A stretch of 64,000 nt of DNA, taken from contig NZ_BNEM01000002.1 in NCBI RefSeq assembly GCF_018327705.1, positions 3,658,001 through 3,722,000 of the forward strand. The letters run 5' to 3'. The translations under genes and the position numbers were made by a program. This document shows, one piece after another, positions 26,754-35,956 of the stretch. The number at the start of each line of letters is the position of its first letter. Within the stretch, counting starts at the first letter, position 1. A model generated the notes under the pieces. That model made no database searches. It was given only the letters and a program-made list of their open reading frames with translations, and was not told the DNA's origin. The stretch comes from Catellatospora sp. TT07R-123 (GTDB lineage: Bacteria > Actinomycetota > Actinomycetes > Mycobacteriales > Micromonosporaceae).

Positions 26754-27764
26754 TCAGGCGACGGCGCGGCGGTCGGCGGTGGGGGTGCGCTGGGCCGGGA
26801 CGCGGGGCTGGCCCGCGAGGCGGGGCTGGGTCGAGGCGCGGCCGGAGCGTTTGGGGGGCAGCAGCGGGGCCAGACCGGCGGCCAGGGTCGCGACCAGCTC
26901 GGAGGCGTACCGGCCGTCGGGGTCGTGGTCGGGGTCGAAGACGGTCAGCTCCATCCCCAGGCAGTCCGGCGTGTTGACCAGCCCGTTGAGCAGCAGCTCC
27001 AGCTCGGTCAGGGCGATGCCGCCGGGCTCGGGCGCGTCCACGGCGGGCATCACCGCCGGATCGAGCACGTCCACGTCCAGGTGCACCCAGTATCCGGCGC
27101 AGTCGGCCAGGCGCTCCCGGGCCCACTGCGCGGTGCGCTTGGCGCCCTCGGCGCGCAGCGCGGTCGCCGGGCGCACCGCGAACCCGGCCGCCTGGAGGTC
27201 CAGCCGGTACTCGTCGTGCTCGCGGATGCCGAGCACGACGACGTCGGTGTCGCGGTAGTACGGCCGCCGCCCCTCGATCCCGGCCAGCTCGGTCTGCCCG
27301 CGCCCGGTGACCAGGGCCAGGTCCTCCCCGGCCGCCGCCCCGACGTACGGGGCGTTGCCCGGATGCCGGAAGTCGGAGTGCCCGTCGACGAAGACCAGCC
27401 CGATCCGGCCGTCGATCTCCTCGCCGAGGCGGCGCATGGCCAGCGCCGAGCCGAGCGTGATCGAGCAGTCCCCGCCCAGGACCAGCGGGAACTCCCCGGC
27501 GTCGACGATCGCCCCGATCCGCTCCGCCAGCCGCACCGTGTACGAGTGCAGCTGCGGCGTGTGGCACACCCCGTCGCCGGGGCGCCAGTCACCGGGGTCG
27601 TAGCGGGGCGGGGTGAGGCACCCGGCGTCGCGGGCGTCCAGCCGCGCCAGCAGTTGCCGGTCGCGCAGCGCCCCCGGGGCCTTGGCGCAGCCGGGCACCG
27701 AGGTCTCGGTGGGCGGGCGCAGGCCCAGGTTGGACGGTGCGTCGAGGACCGCGATCCGGCGCAT
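26754..27764 (-). CDS. Arginase/agmatinase family ureohydrolase
   Basis: 336 residues. The binuclear manganese site of the family is recognisable in GGDCSITLG, FVDGHSDFRHP (DGHSD in place of the commoner DAHxD) and HLDVDVLDP. Members hydrolyse arginine, agmatine, formiminoglutamate or related guanidines/formimines; substrate-specific loops do not let me choose. The C-terminal 50 residues are Arg/Pro-rich and probably disordered. ATG 27764 has GGGAGAGG upstream; further open frame upstream is not used. Single gene followed by a family B palindromic element. Confidence 0.85.
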   Translation of the reverse strand: MRRIAVLDAPSNLGLRPPTETSVPGCAKAPGALRDRQLLARLDARDAGCLTPPRYDPGDWRPGDGVCHTPQLHSYTVRLAERIGAIVDAGEFPLVLGGDCSITLGSALAMRRLGEEIDGRIGLVFVDGHSDFRHPGNAPYVGAAAGEDLALVTGRGQTELAGIEGRRPYYRDTDVVVLGIREHDEYRLDLQAAGFAVRPATALRAEGAKRTAQWARERLADCAGYWVHLDVDVLDPAVMPAVDAPEPGGIALTELELLLNGLVNTPDCLGMELTVFDPDHDPDGRYASELVATLAAGLAPLLPPKRSGRASTQPRLAGQPRVPAQRTPTADRRAVA

Positions 27765-27795
27765 ACACCTCTCCCCTGGACCTACGCGATGCTGT

Positions 27796-28725
27796 CTAGA
27801 ACAGAGCGCTGGCCAGGGCGCGCCGCGCGGCCGCCACCGCGGGGTCGTCCGGCCCGGCGACGGCGAACAGCGACACCAGGTGCTGGCGCACCCTCTCCCG
27901 ATCGTCACCGTAGACCCGGCGCACCAGATTCACCAGCCGCTGGTATGCCTGCTCCGCCTGGCCGCCCAGCACCTCGACGTCGGAGGCGCGCAGCTGCGCC
28001 GCGATGTCCTCGGGGCTGGCGTCGGCGGCGGCGACCGCTGCCTGCGGGTCCACCCCGACGATGCGCTTGGCCAGCACCACCTGGGCCAGCCCGGCTTCGG
28101 CGGCGGCGTCCTTCGGCGCGTCGGACAGGATCTTGCGGTACGCGCGCTCGGCCTCGTCGAGGTCGCCCATCATCAGCGCGTCGTCGGCCTCGGCCAGGCG
28201 CGGGTCCTCCGGCACCTCGACCGGCACGCCGCCCGCGCGCAGCACCGCGTCGAGCCACTGGCGCAGCTGCGCGGGCGGGACGGGTCCGGCGAACGCGTCG
28301 ACGGGCTGGCCGCCGACCACGGCGTACACGGTGGGCACGCTCTGGACCCGGAACATCGCGGCCAGGCGCGGGTTGGCCTGGACGTCGACCTGGGCCAGCA
28401 CCCAGAGCCCGCCGTCGGCGGCGTTGAACTGGGCCAGGGTGTCGGCCAGCTGCTGCACCTCGGGATAGCCGGGCGCCAGGAACGCCACCACGACCGGGGT
28501 GGCCATCGACCGCTCCAGCACCTCGGCCTGCACGTTGGCCTCGGTCACCTCGACCACGGCGCCGCCCCCCGCGGGGGCGCCGGGGAAGGTGCCGGTGGGC
28601 GCCGCGGAGCCGTTGTCGGCCGGTGCGGGCGCGGGCGTGGCCGGGGCAGCGGGGCGGTTGGCCAGCGCGCTGAGATCCACGGCTCCACGCGTGAAGATCG
28701 ACTGTCCGGGTCGGAGATCGCTCAT
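27796..28725 (-). CDS. Thioredoxin-fold/TPR protein, YbbN (CnoX)-like
   Basis: About 309 residues: a disordered Pro/Ala-rich N-terminus, a thioredoxin fold (ATPVVVAFLAPGYPEVQQLA through SVPTVYAVVGGQPVDAF), then TPR-like helices with LGGQAEQAYQRLVNLVRRV near the end. The CxxC active site is absent (APGYPEVQ at that place), so it cannot be a redox thioredoxin and more likely acts as a chaperone-like holdase, as for YbbN relatives (family knowledge). ATG 28725 follows GAGACT by 8 bases, compatible with a leaderless mRNA. It diverges from an ECF sigma factor gene. Confidence 0.85.
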   Translation of the reverse strand: MSDLRPGQSIFTRGAVDLSALANRPAAPATPAPAPADNGSAAPTGTFPGAPAGGGAVVEVTEANVQAEVLERSMATPVVVAFLAPGYPEVQQLADTLAQFNAADGGLWVLAQVDVQANPRLAAMFRVQSVPTVYAVVGGQPVDAFAGPVPPAQLRQWLDAVLRAGGVPVEVPEDPRLAEADDALMMGDLDEAERAYRKILSDAPKDAAAEAGLAQVVLAKRIVGVDPQAAVAAADASPEDIAAQLRASDVEVLGGQAEQAYQRLVNLVRRVYGDDRERVRQHLVSLFAVAGPDDPAVAAARRALASALF

Positions 28726-28815
28726 GGTTACCCAGTCTCCCACGAGCGTCACACCGGCTACGAGAAGGTCAGCGATCGCCGGGAACGGCGCATACGGTAC
28801 GCGCGTGTATGTGGC

Positions 28816-29331
28816 ATGCAGATGCCGTCCGCGGTGACCTTGAGCGCCGCCGCCCCGCGTGCCGACGCGGCGGCGGAGTTCGAGGAGTTCTACGCCGGCC
28901 AGCGCGAACGGGTGTTCCGCGCGCTGGCTGTCACCCTACGAGATCCGACCCTGGCCGCAGAGGCCACCGACGAGGCCATGGCCCGGGGGTACGCGCGCTG
29001 GTCGCAGCTCCGCCTCCACGCCAACCCCGGCGGATGGCTCTACCGCGTCGGGCTGAACTGGGCCACCTCCTGGTGGCGCAAGGTGCGCCGGGAGCGCCCG
29101 CTGCCGGAGACCCTGCCGCCCGTCGACGACGGCGACCCGACCGCGCTCGCCCTGCTCGACACCCTGCCGCTTGCGCAGCGGTCGGTGGTGGTGTGCCGGG
29201 TGCTGCTGCAGCTGTCCACCGCCGAGACCGCCGCCGCCCTCAGCCTGTCCGAGGGCACCGTCAAGAGCCGACTCTCTCGCGCGCTGAGCCACCTGCGCGC
29301 GGCCCTGCAGGAAGAAGAGGGCATGCGATGA
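28816..29331 (+). CDS. ECF-type RNA polymerase sigma factor
   Basis: 171 residues. Region 2 is FEEFYAGQRERVFRALAV through WLYRVGLNWATSWWRK; region 4 contains QLSTAETAAALSLSEGTVKS, a helix-turn-helix. It resembles the SigE-like ECF group common in actinomycetes. ATG 28816 is chosen because region 2 follows soon after; ATG 28822 is an alternative. No ribosome-binding site is visible; TACGGT (28793-28798) could be its -10 box. Its TGA overlaps the ATG of a membrane protein that is probably its partner or regulator. Confidence 0.85.
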   Translation: MQMPSAVTLSAAAPRADAAAEFEEFYAGQRERVFRALAVTLRDPTLAAEATDEAMARGYARWSQLRLHANPGGWLYRVGLNWATSWWRKVRRERPLPETLPPVDDGDPTALALLDTLPLAQRSVVVCRVLLQLSTAETAAALSLSEGTVKSRLSRALSHLRAALQEEEGMR

Positions 29332-30590
29332 GCGACGAATTCGCCGACGACATCCCGGCCGAGATCAGCGCGCTGGTGCACGCGGCCGCCCCGGGGGCGA
29401 GCCGGATCCCTGCCGCCGGGGTCGCCGCCGTGCAGCGGCGGGGCGTGCAGTGGCGTCGCCGCCGCGCCGCCGCCACCACGGCGGTGCTGGCCGGGCTGGT
29501 CGCCGTGGTCACCGTGGTGCCGGTCTGGACCGCCCGCGCCAAGGGCCCCGACCCGGCCGTCTCCCCTCGCCCATCGGCCACTGCGGGCCCGTCGGCCTCG
29601 CCCTCGCCCCGCACGCTGACCGGCCAGTCGGCCCAGCGGATGATCAACAGCTGGCAGGGGGCGTACGAGTCGGCGTCGAACGTCGACTACGACGGGCCGT
29701 ACACGGTCAAGAACTTCCGCGACGTGACCCTTCCGGACGCGGTCGTGGTCTTCCCCGACTTCGGAGAGTTGTCCGACAGCGGCGTCGGGCAGCCGCTGCG
29801 CTACCGCGACACGCTGCTCACCTCGGTCGACACCGTGCTGCCCACCCCGTCGGGCGGCCTGGCGCTGCTGGGCTCGCGCGACCTCGACCCCGGTCACCGG
29901 CGCCCGGACGGCCCCTGTGTCACGAAACTGGAGTTCCGGCTGGAGCTGTACGACGCGACGGGCAGGCGCACGCTGTCGCGCAACGTCCGCAGGCAGTGCC
30001 ACGACGTCGCCCTGGTCGGCGTGGACGAGCGGTACGCCTACCTGCGGCGCGACGACCTGGTGGTGGCGCACGACCTCGCCACCGGCGGCGAGCACCAGGT
30101 GGTCGACCTGCGCAAGCTGCCCAAGCCCAGCGAGGTCGGCATGAGCGTCCCCGCATCGGTGCAGTCGGGCAGGCTGGTGCAGTCGGCGTCCGATCCGCTG
30201 GTGGGCCAGGCCGACGCCACCGCCATCACGGTCTACGACCTGGCCGACCGCCGCACGTACCAGCTGAAGCTGCCCGAGAACGAGGCGTTCATCCTCGAGG
30301 TGCGCCTGTCCCCTGACGGCACCCGGGCCGCCGTGGTGTGGCGGGGCATGCAGCGGCCTTTCGACCTGGAGGTCACCGTGCTGGACGTGGCGACCTCGGC
30401 GCCGCTGGCGCACCAGGTGTTCAAGAGCACGTCACGCGTGCCGGACGCCTCGGCCGGCTACGCCACCACCTATGTCGGCGTGGCCTGGCACGACGCGTCG
30501 GCCCTGCGGTTCGCGTGGTACGAGACGCCGCTGACGGGCAAGCACCTGCTGTCGGAGATGGTCCGCACCGATGTGATCACGGTGCCGTGA
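29328..30590 (+). CDS. Single-pass membrane protein coupled to ECF sigma factor (possible anti-sigma)
   Basis: 420 residues. A short acidic cytoplasmic N-terminus (MSDEFADDIPAEISALVHAA) and a basic RRGVQWRRRR stretch precede one membrane helix (TTAVLAGLVAVVTVVPVW), a Ser/Pro-rich linker and an external domain of about 300 residues with beta-propeller-like repeats (LVGVDERYAYLRRDDLVVAH, RLSPDGTRAAVVWRG). The arrangement, sigma gene then membrane gene with a 4-base ATGA overlap, is typical for sigma/anti-sigma pairs, but no zinc anti-sigma motif is seen, so the role is inferred from position only. Confidence 0.65.
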   Translation: MSDEFADDIPAEISALVHAAAPGASRIPAAGVAAVQRRGVQWRRRRAAATTAVLAGLVAVVTVVPVWTARAKGPDPAVSPRPSATAGPSASPSPRTLTGQSAQRMINSWQGAYESASNVDYDGPYTVKNFRDVTLPDAVVVFPDFGELSDSGVGQPLRYRDTLLTSVDTVLPTPSGGLALLGSRDLDPGHRRPDGPCVTKLEFRLELYDATGRRTLSRNVRRQCHDVALVGVDERYAYLRRDDLVVAHDLATGGEHQVVDLRKLPKPSEVGMSVPASVQSGRLVQSASDPLVGQADATAITVYDLADRRTYQLKLPENEAFILEVRLSPDGTRAAVVWRGMQRPFDLEVTVLDVATSAPLAHQVFKSTSRVPDASAGYATTYVGVAWHDASALRFAWYETPLTGKHLLSEMVRTDVITVP

Positions 30591-30592
30591 CA

Positions 30593-30637
30593 CGGTGCGG
30601 CGCCCGCCCCTGAGCCTTGGGGGCGGGCGCCGCACCG
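30593..30637. terminator. Bidirectional terminator hairpin
   Basis: A perfect 18-bp stem (CGGTGCGGCGCCCGCCCC at 30593-30610 with 30620-30637) and a 9-base loop, between convergent genes ending at 30590 and 30650. No T-tract. Confidence 0.85.
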
Positions 30638-30649
30638 TCTCCGCGCCGG

Positions 30650-32323
30650 TCAGAACCGGGCGGGCTCGCGGTAGACGCCCCACTCCGCGCGCAGCGCGTC
30701 GCAGATCTCGCCGAGGGTCGCCTCGACCCGGCAGGCGTCCAGCATCGCCGGGACCATGTTGCCGTCGGTGCGCGCGACCTCGATCATCTTCTTGATCGCG
30801 GCGTCGACCGCACCCTGGTCCCGATCGGTCTTACGGCCCTTGAGCAGCTTCACCTGCTCGCGCTCGACCTCGTGCGAGACGCGCAGGATCTCCAGCTCCT
30901 TGGCGACGGTGCCGGTGTGGCAGTTGACGCCGACGATCTTCTTGATGCCGTCCTCCAGCGCCCGCTGGTAGGTGTAGGCCGAGTCGGCGATGGCGGAGGT
31001 GAACCAGCCGTCCTCGATGCCGCGCAGGATGCCCGAGGTGATGGTGCCGTCCGAGCCTCGCTCGCGGATCCGCTCGAAGATCGCCTCCGCCTCGGCCTCG
31101 ATCCGGTCCGTCAGCGCCTCGACGTACCAGGAGCCGCCGAGCGGGTCGGCGACGTTGACGACGCCGGTCTCCTCCATCAGCACCAGCTGGGTACGCAGCG
31201 CGATCTCGGCCGACTCGTCGGTGGGCAGCGCGAGGGTCTCGTCCAGGGCGTTGGTGTGCAGCGAGTTCGTGCCGCCGAGCACCGCCGCCAGCGCCTCGAC
31301 CGCGGTGCGCACCACGTTGTTGACCGGCTGCTGGGCGGTCAGCGAGACGCCGGCGGTCTGCGTGTGGAACCGCAGCCACTGGGCCTTGTCGCTGGTCGCG
31401 CCGTACACGTCGCGCATCCAGCGGGCCCAGATGCGGCGGGCGGCGCGGAACTTCGCGATCTCCTCGAAGAAGTCGACGTGCGCGTCGAAGAAGAAGGACA
31501 GGCCGGGGGCGAAGACGTTCACGTCCAGGCCGCGCGCCAGGCCCAGCTCGACGTAGCCGAAGCCGTCGGCCAGCGTGTACGCCAGCTCCTGCGCGGCCGT
31601 CGCGCCCGCCTCGCGGATGTGGTAGCCCGACACCGACAGCGGCTTGTACTTCGGGATGTTGTGCGCGCAGTACTCCATCAGGTCGCCGATGAGGCGCAGG
31701 TGCGGCTCGGGGTCGAACAGCCACTCCTTCTGCGCGATGTACTCCTTGAAGATGTCGGTCTGGAGCGTGCCGTCGAGCCTGCCCAGGTCGGCGCCCTGGC
31801 GCTCGGCGGCGACCAGGTACATGCAGAACACCGGCACGGCCGGGCCGGAGATCGTCATCGAGGTGGTGACGTCCTGCAGCTTGATGCCGTCGAACAGCAC
31901 GTCCATGTCGGCCGCGGAGTCGATGGCCACGCCGCAGTGGCCGACCTCGCCCAGCGAGCGGGCGTCGTCGGAGTCGCGGCCCATCAGGGTCGGCATGTCG
32001 AAGGCGACCGACAGGCCGCCGCCGCCCGAGCCGAGGATCAGCTTGTACCGCTCGTTGGTCTGCTGGGCGTTGCCGAAGCCCGCGAACTGGCGGATGGTCC
32101 AGGCGCGGCCCCGGTAGCCGGTCGGGTGCAGCCCTCGGGTGAACGGGTACTCGCCCGGCCAGCCGATGCGCTCGAAGCCCGGGTAGGCGACGCCCTCGGG
32201 CGGGCCGTACAGCGGGTCGACCTCCATGCCGCTGAGGGTGGTGAAGTCGGCGTTGCGCTTGCGCGCGCCGTCGTAGCGCTGCTGCCAGCGCTCGCGACCT
32301 GCCTGGATCTCGTCGGCGTCCAC
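30650..32323 (-). CDS. Acyl-CoA mutase large subunit (methylmalonyl-/isobutyryl-CoA mutase family)
   Basis: 557 residues, the TIM-barrel substrate domain of B12-dependent acyl-CoA mutases without the C-terminal cobalamin domain, so it needs a separate B12-binding small subunit, not found here. Conserved: [49 protein letters not shown]. In methylmalonyl-CoA mutase Tyr89 and Arg207 contact the substrate carboxylate; the corresponding residues seem to be Tyr70 (HPTGYRGR) and Gln (KEYIAQKEW), the Gln being characteristic of isobutyryl-CoA mutases. IcmA-like activity is therefore more likely than methylmalonyl-CoA mutase. GTG 32323 follows GGGAGG. A 16-bp regulon palindrome lies 63 bases upstream. 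Confidence 0.85.
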   Translation of the reverse strand: MDADEIQAGRERWQQRYDGARKRNADFTTLSGMEVDPLYGPPEGVAYPGFERIGWPGEYPFTRGLHPTGYRGRAWTIRQFAGFGNAQQTNERYKLILGSGGGGLSVAFDMPTLMGRDSDDARSLGEVGHCGVAIDSAADMDVLFDGIKLQDVTTSMTISGPAVPVFCMYLVAAERQGADLGRLDGTLQTDIFKEYIAQKEWLFDPEPHLRLIGDLMEYCAHNIPKYKPLSVSGYHIREAGATAAQELAYTLADGFGYVELGLARGLDVNVFAPGLSFFFDAHVDFFEEIAKFRAARRIWARWMRDVYGATSDKAQWLRFHTQTAGVSLTAQQPVNNVVRTAVEALAAVLGGTNSLHTNALDETLALPTDESAEIALRTQLVLMEETGVVNVADPLGGSWYVEALTDRIEAEAEAIFERIRERGSDGTITSGILRGIEDGWFTSAIADSAYTYQRALEDGIKKIVGVNCHTGTVAKELEILRVSHEVEREQVKLLKGRKTDRDQGAVDAAIKKMIEVARTDGNMVPAMLDACRVEATLGEICDALRAEWGVYREPARF

Positions 32324-32385
32324 GTACGGCCTCCCTGGTCTGATACCTGGATCACAGGTTTCCGAGCACAGCGTAGCCCGCCGTC

Positions 32386-32401
32386 CTGAACGATCGCTAA
32401 G
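32386..32401. promoter_or_regulatory. Acyl-CoA regulon palindrome, site 2 (mutase)
   Basis: CTGAACGATCGCTAAG matches 14 of 16 consensus positions and is the best copy. It lies in the promoter region of the acyl-CoA mutase gene. Confidence 0.65.
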
Positions 32402-32558
32402 CCAACTCCTACCGTTGAGTAGGCCACGGGCAACCGAGCACGCCGGGATATGTGAGCTCTTTCACAGTGGTCAATCTTTAGTTACCATGCGGTACACGAA
32501 ATTGCTTCATGTAAGTGCGTCGCATCGTCCCCCTTTGCCCGAAGGGAAGTCCGCCCCC

Positions 32559-35500
32559 ATGCCCCGACGCGCGTCATCGCCGTACCGCCGACTCAGGCGC
32601 ACCCTCGCCGCCGCCTCGACCCTGGCCGTCACCGCGGCCCTGGCCTCGTTCGTCCCCACCGCCCCGGCCGCCGCCGCGGTGCTCACCCCCGACGACTACT
32701 GCCTTGAGCAGTGCGGCGACATCCTGCCGCCCGGCCAGAACGGCAACGCCACCCTCGTCGACATCCTCGGCCACCAGGCGTTCGGCACCCGCCCCGCGCA
32801 CTCGGCCGACCAGCTCGACAAGTACGCGAACCTGATCTACAACTACGCCGGCCTCACCGACGAGCAGATCCCCGCGTACTTCAACAACTCGTCGTTCGGC
32901 GTGCCCGCCGGGCAGGTCGAGCGCAGCTACTCGCCCCGCTCCGACGTCACGGTCGTGCGCGACAAAGCCACCGGCACCCCGCACGTCACCGGGACCACCC
33001 GCGCCGGGACCATGTTCGGCGCCGGATTCGCGGGCGCCGAGGACCGGCTGTTCACCATGGACCTGATGCGCCACGTCGGGCGGGGCACGCTGACCCCGTT
33101 CGCGGGCGGCGCCCAGGGCAACCGCGACCTGGAGCAGAGCGTCTGGCGCAACGCGCCGTACCAGGAGGCCGACCTCCAGGCGCAGGTGGACGCGCTGCGC
33201 AACCTGGGCAGCCGCGGCCAGCAGCTGTACGACGACGTCAGCAACTACATCGCGGGCGTCAACGCCTACATCGCCCAGTGCATGGCCGACCGCGACTGCC
33301 CCGGGGAGTACGTGCTGACCGGGCACCTCGACGCGGTCACCAACGCGGGCGGCCCGGTGCAGTTCACCATGACCGACCTGATCGCCATCGCGGGCGTGGT
33401 CGGCGGCCTGTTCGGCGGCGGCGGCGGCAACGAGGTCCAGTCCGCGCTGGTACGGGTCGCCGCCCGCGCCCGCTACGGCGCCGCCGAGGGCGACGCGGTG
33501 TGGAACGCGTTCCGCTCGCGCAACGACCCCGAGGCGGTGACGACCCTCCACAACGGCCAGAGCTTCCCCTACGGCGCCGCCGCCGACGACGCCCCGAGCG
33601 TGGTCCTGCCCGACGCGGGCTCGGTCAGCGTCGAGCCGGTGGTCACGAACAAGACCGGCTCGGCGACCAGCTCGATCACGGCCGACTCAGACCTGGCGGC
33701 CGCGCTGGGCAGCCTGACCATCGGCCCGGCCAGCCGGGGCATGTCCAACGCGGCGGTGATCTCGGCGGCGAACTCGGCCACCGGGCACCCGGTCGCCGTG
33801 TTCGGCCCGCAGACCGGCTACTTCTCCCCGCAGCTGCTGATGGTGCAGGAGCTCCAGGGCCCGGGCATCAGCGCCCGCGGCGCCGCGTTCGCCGGGATCA
33901 ACCTGTACGTGCTGCTCGGCCGCGGCCAGGACTACGCGTGGAGCGCCACCTCGTCGGGGCACGACATCACCGACGCGTACGCGCTGCCGCTGTGCACCAC
34001 CGACGGCACCGCCCCCACCCTGACCAGCAACAAGTACCTCTACCGCGGCACCTGCACCGCGATGGAGGAGCTGTCGCACACCAACAGCTGGACGCCGAGC
34101 ACGGCCGACGGGACCGCCGCCGGGTCATACAAGATCGTCACGTACCGGACGAAGCTGGGCCTGGTCGCCTGGCGCGGCAAGGTCGGCGGGGCGCCGTACG
34201 CGTTCACCCGGCTGCGCTCCACCTACCGGCACGAGGCCGACTCCGCGATCGGGTTCCAGATGTTCAACGACCCGGCCGCGATGGGCACCCCCGCCGCCTT
34301 CGCCGCCGCCGCGGCCACCGTCGGCTACGCCTTCAACTGGTTCTACGTCAACGCCACCGACACCGCGTACTTCGACTCCGGCCTCAACCCGGTGCGCGCG
34401 GCCGGATCCAACCCGAACCTGCCGATGAAGGCCGAGGCGGCGTACGAGTGGCAGGGCTACGACGCGGCGACCAACACCGCCGCGTACATCCCGGCCTCGG
34501 CCCACCCGCAGGGCGTCAACCAGGACTACTTCGTCAGCTGGAACAACAAGCAGGCGGCCGACTTCGGCGCCGCCGACGGCGACTTCAGCTTCGGCGCCGT
34601 GCACCGCGGCGACCTGCTCGACGCCCCGATCAAGGCGGCGGTGGCGAGCGGCCAGAAGTTCGACCGGGCGGGCCTGGTCCGCGTCGTCGAGAACGCCGGG
34701 ACCACCGACCTGCGCGGCTGGAAGGTGCTCGGCAAGCTGATCCGGGTGCTGGAGAGCCAGCCCGTCGCCGATCCGGCCCTGGCCGACGCCGTCGCCAAGC
34801 TCAAGGCCTGGCAGCAGGCCGGAGCCCCGCGCAAGGAGACGGCGGCCGGTTCGAAGGCGTACGCCCACGCCGACGCGATCCGCATCTTCGACGCGTGGTG
34901 GCCGCTGCTGGTCCGGGGCGAGTTCAAGTCCGGCCTCGGCGACCAGCTCTACCAGACGCTCGTCGACACCATCCAGATCAACGAGTCGCCCTCGGGCGGC
35001 CAGACCGGCGACACCTCCAGCTACCCGACCTCGCTCAACGAGGCCCAGGCCCACAAGGGCTCCTCGTTCCAGCACGGCTGGTGGGGGTACGTCGACAAGG
35101 ACATCCGCGCCGTGCTCGGCGACCCGGTCGCCGGGGGCCTCGGGCGGACGTACTGCGGCGGCGGCGTGCTCAGCGCCTGCCGGGACATGCTGCTGTCGAC
35201 CCTGGCCGGCGCGAACGGCCAGGCCGCGACCGCGGTCTACCCCGGCGACGACCACTGCGCCGCGGGCGACCAGTGGTGCGCCGACGCGATCCTGCAGTCC
35301 CCGCTCGGCGGCATCACCTCGCCGCTGACGGCGTGGCAGAACCGACCGACATACCAGCAGGTGGTGTCGTTCCCGGCCGCTCGCGGCCAGGACATCAGCA
35401 ACCTGGCGCAGGGGCGCTCGGTGTCGGTGAGCAGCACCCAGCTGTTCTATCCGGCGGGCAACGCGGTCGACGGCAGCCCGACGTCGCGCTGGGCCAGCTC

Positions 35501-35780
35501 GTCCAGTGACAACCAGAGCATCACGGTCGACCTGGGCAGTGCGAAGTCCGTCGGGCGGGTGCTGCTGCGCTGGGAGGCGGCGTACGGCCTGCAGTACCGC
35601 ATCGACGTCTCCACCAACGGCACCACCTGGACCACCGTCTGGTCCACGAGCAGCGGCAACGGCGGCACCGACAACGACGTCTTCGCCCCCGTCTCCGCCC
35701 GCTACGTCCGCATGCAGGGCGTCAAACGCGGCACCACCTACGGCTACTCCCTCTACGAATTCGAGACCTACTCCCGCTGA
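32559..35780 (+). CDS. Secreted penicillin-acylase-family Ntn-hydrolase with C-terminal discoidin (F5/8C) domain
   Basis: 1073 residues. A long signal peptide (through PTAPAAAA) leads to the acylase precursor. Ser396 in RGMSNAAVISAANS is the expected autocatalytic nucleophile at the new beta-chain N-terminus; LLGRGQDYAWSATSSGHDITD resembles the family region after it. Relatives cleave amide bonds in beta-lactams, acyl-homoserine lactones and lipopeptides. From about residue 945 a discoidin-like domain (NLAQGRSVSVSS through RYVRMQGV) adds carbohydrate or surface binding. ATG 32559 is used because the signal peptide begins here; an upstream ATG at 32487 is open. A hairpin follows the gene. Confidence 0.88.
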   Translation: MPRRASSPYRRLRRTLAAASTLAVTAALASFVPTAPAAAAVLTPDDYCLEQCGDILPPGQNGNATLVDILGHQAFGTRPAHSADQLDKYANLIYNYAGLTDEQIPAYFNNSSFGVPAGQVERSYSPRSDVTVVRDKATGTPHVTGTTRAGTMFGAGFAGAEDRLFTMDLMRHVGRGTLTPFAGGAQGNRDLEQSVWRNAPYQEADLQAQVDALRNLGSRGQQLYDDVSNYIAGVNAYIAQCMADRDCPGEYVLTGHLDAVTNAGGPVQFTMTDLIAIAGVVGGLFGGGGGNEVQSALVRVAARARYGAAEGDAVWNAFRSRNDPEAVTTLHNGQSFPYGAAADDAPSVVLPDAGSVSVEPVVTNKTGSATSSITADSDLAAALGSLTIGPASRGMSNAAVISAANSATGHPVAVFGPQTGYFSPQLLMVQELQGPGISARGAAFAGINLYVLLGRGQDYAWSATSSGHDITDAYALPLCTTDGTAPTLTSNKYLYRGTCTAMEELSHTNSWTPSTADGTAAGSYKIVTYRTKLGLVAWRGKVGGAPYAFTRLRSTYRHEADSAIGFQMFNDPAAMGTPAAFAAAAATVGYAFNWFYVNATDTAYFDSGLNPVRAAGSNPNLPMKAEAAYEWQGYDAATNTAAYIPASAHPQGVNQDYFVSWNNKQAADFGAADGDFSFGAVHRGDLLDAPIKAAVASGQKFDRAGLVRVVENAGTTDLRGWKVLGKLIRVLESQPVADPALADAVAKLKAWQQAGAPRKETAAGSKAYAHADAIRIFDAWWPLLVRGEFKSGLGDQLYQTLVDTIQINESPSGGQTGDTSSYPTSLNEAQAHKGSSFQHGWWGYVDKDIRAVLGDPVAGGLGRTYCGGGVLSACRDMLLSTLAGANGQAATAVYPGDDHCAAGDQWCADAILQSPLGGITSPLTAWQNRPTYQQVVSFPAARGQDISNLAQGRSVSVSSTQLFYPAGNAVDGSPTSRWASSSSDNQSITVDLGSAKSVGRVLLRWEAAYGLQYRIDVSTNGTTWTTVWSTSSGNGGTDNDVFAPVSARYVRMQGVKRGTTYGYSLYEFETYSR

Positions 35781-35806
35781 CCACCGCGACTCACCGCGCG
35801 ACCTGA

Positions 35807-35846
35807 CCGGAGCCGGCGACCTTGGGAGCAAGATCGCCGTCTCCGG
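35807..35846 (+). terminator. Hairpin terminator of acylase gene
   Basis: 17-base arms (35807-35823 CCGGAGCCGGCGACCTT; 35830-35846) pair at 15 positions around a 6-base loop, 26 bases after the stop codon. Confidence 0.7.
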
Positions 35847-35910
35847 CCATTCCACGGCCTCAGCAAGCACAAACGGACCGCAGACGCCGATCATCCTTGC
35901 CGCAGCAGAG

Positions 35911-35942
35911 TGGGGTGCGTAGCATTTATGCTACGCACCCCA
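35911..35942 (+). promoter_or_regulatory. Perfect 15-bp palindromic operator of the antitoxin gene
   Basis: TGGGGTGCGTAGCAT - TT - ATGCTACGCACCCCA is a perfect inverted repeat ending 14 bases before the antitoxin GTG. TAGCAT inside it (35920-35925) is a good -10 box, so protein bound here would block transcription: an autoregulatory operator. Confidence 0.8.
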
Positions 35943-35956
35943 CCACGGAGGCAGCT

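Noticed and set aside
27613..28815. N-terminal extension of the sigma-factor frame
   Set aside because: Antisense of the arginase and YbbN genes; sigma region 2 begins only after 28816.
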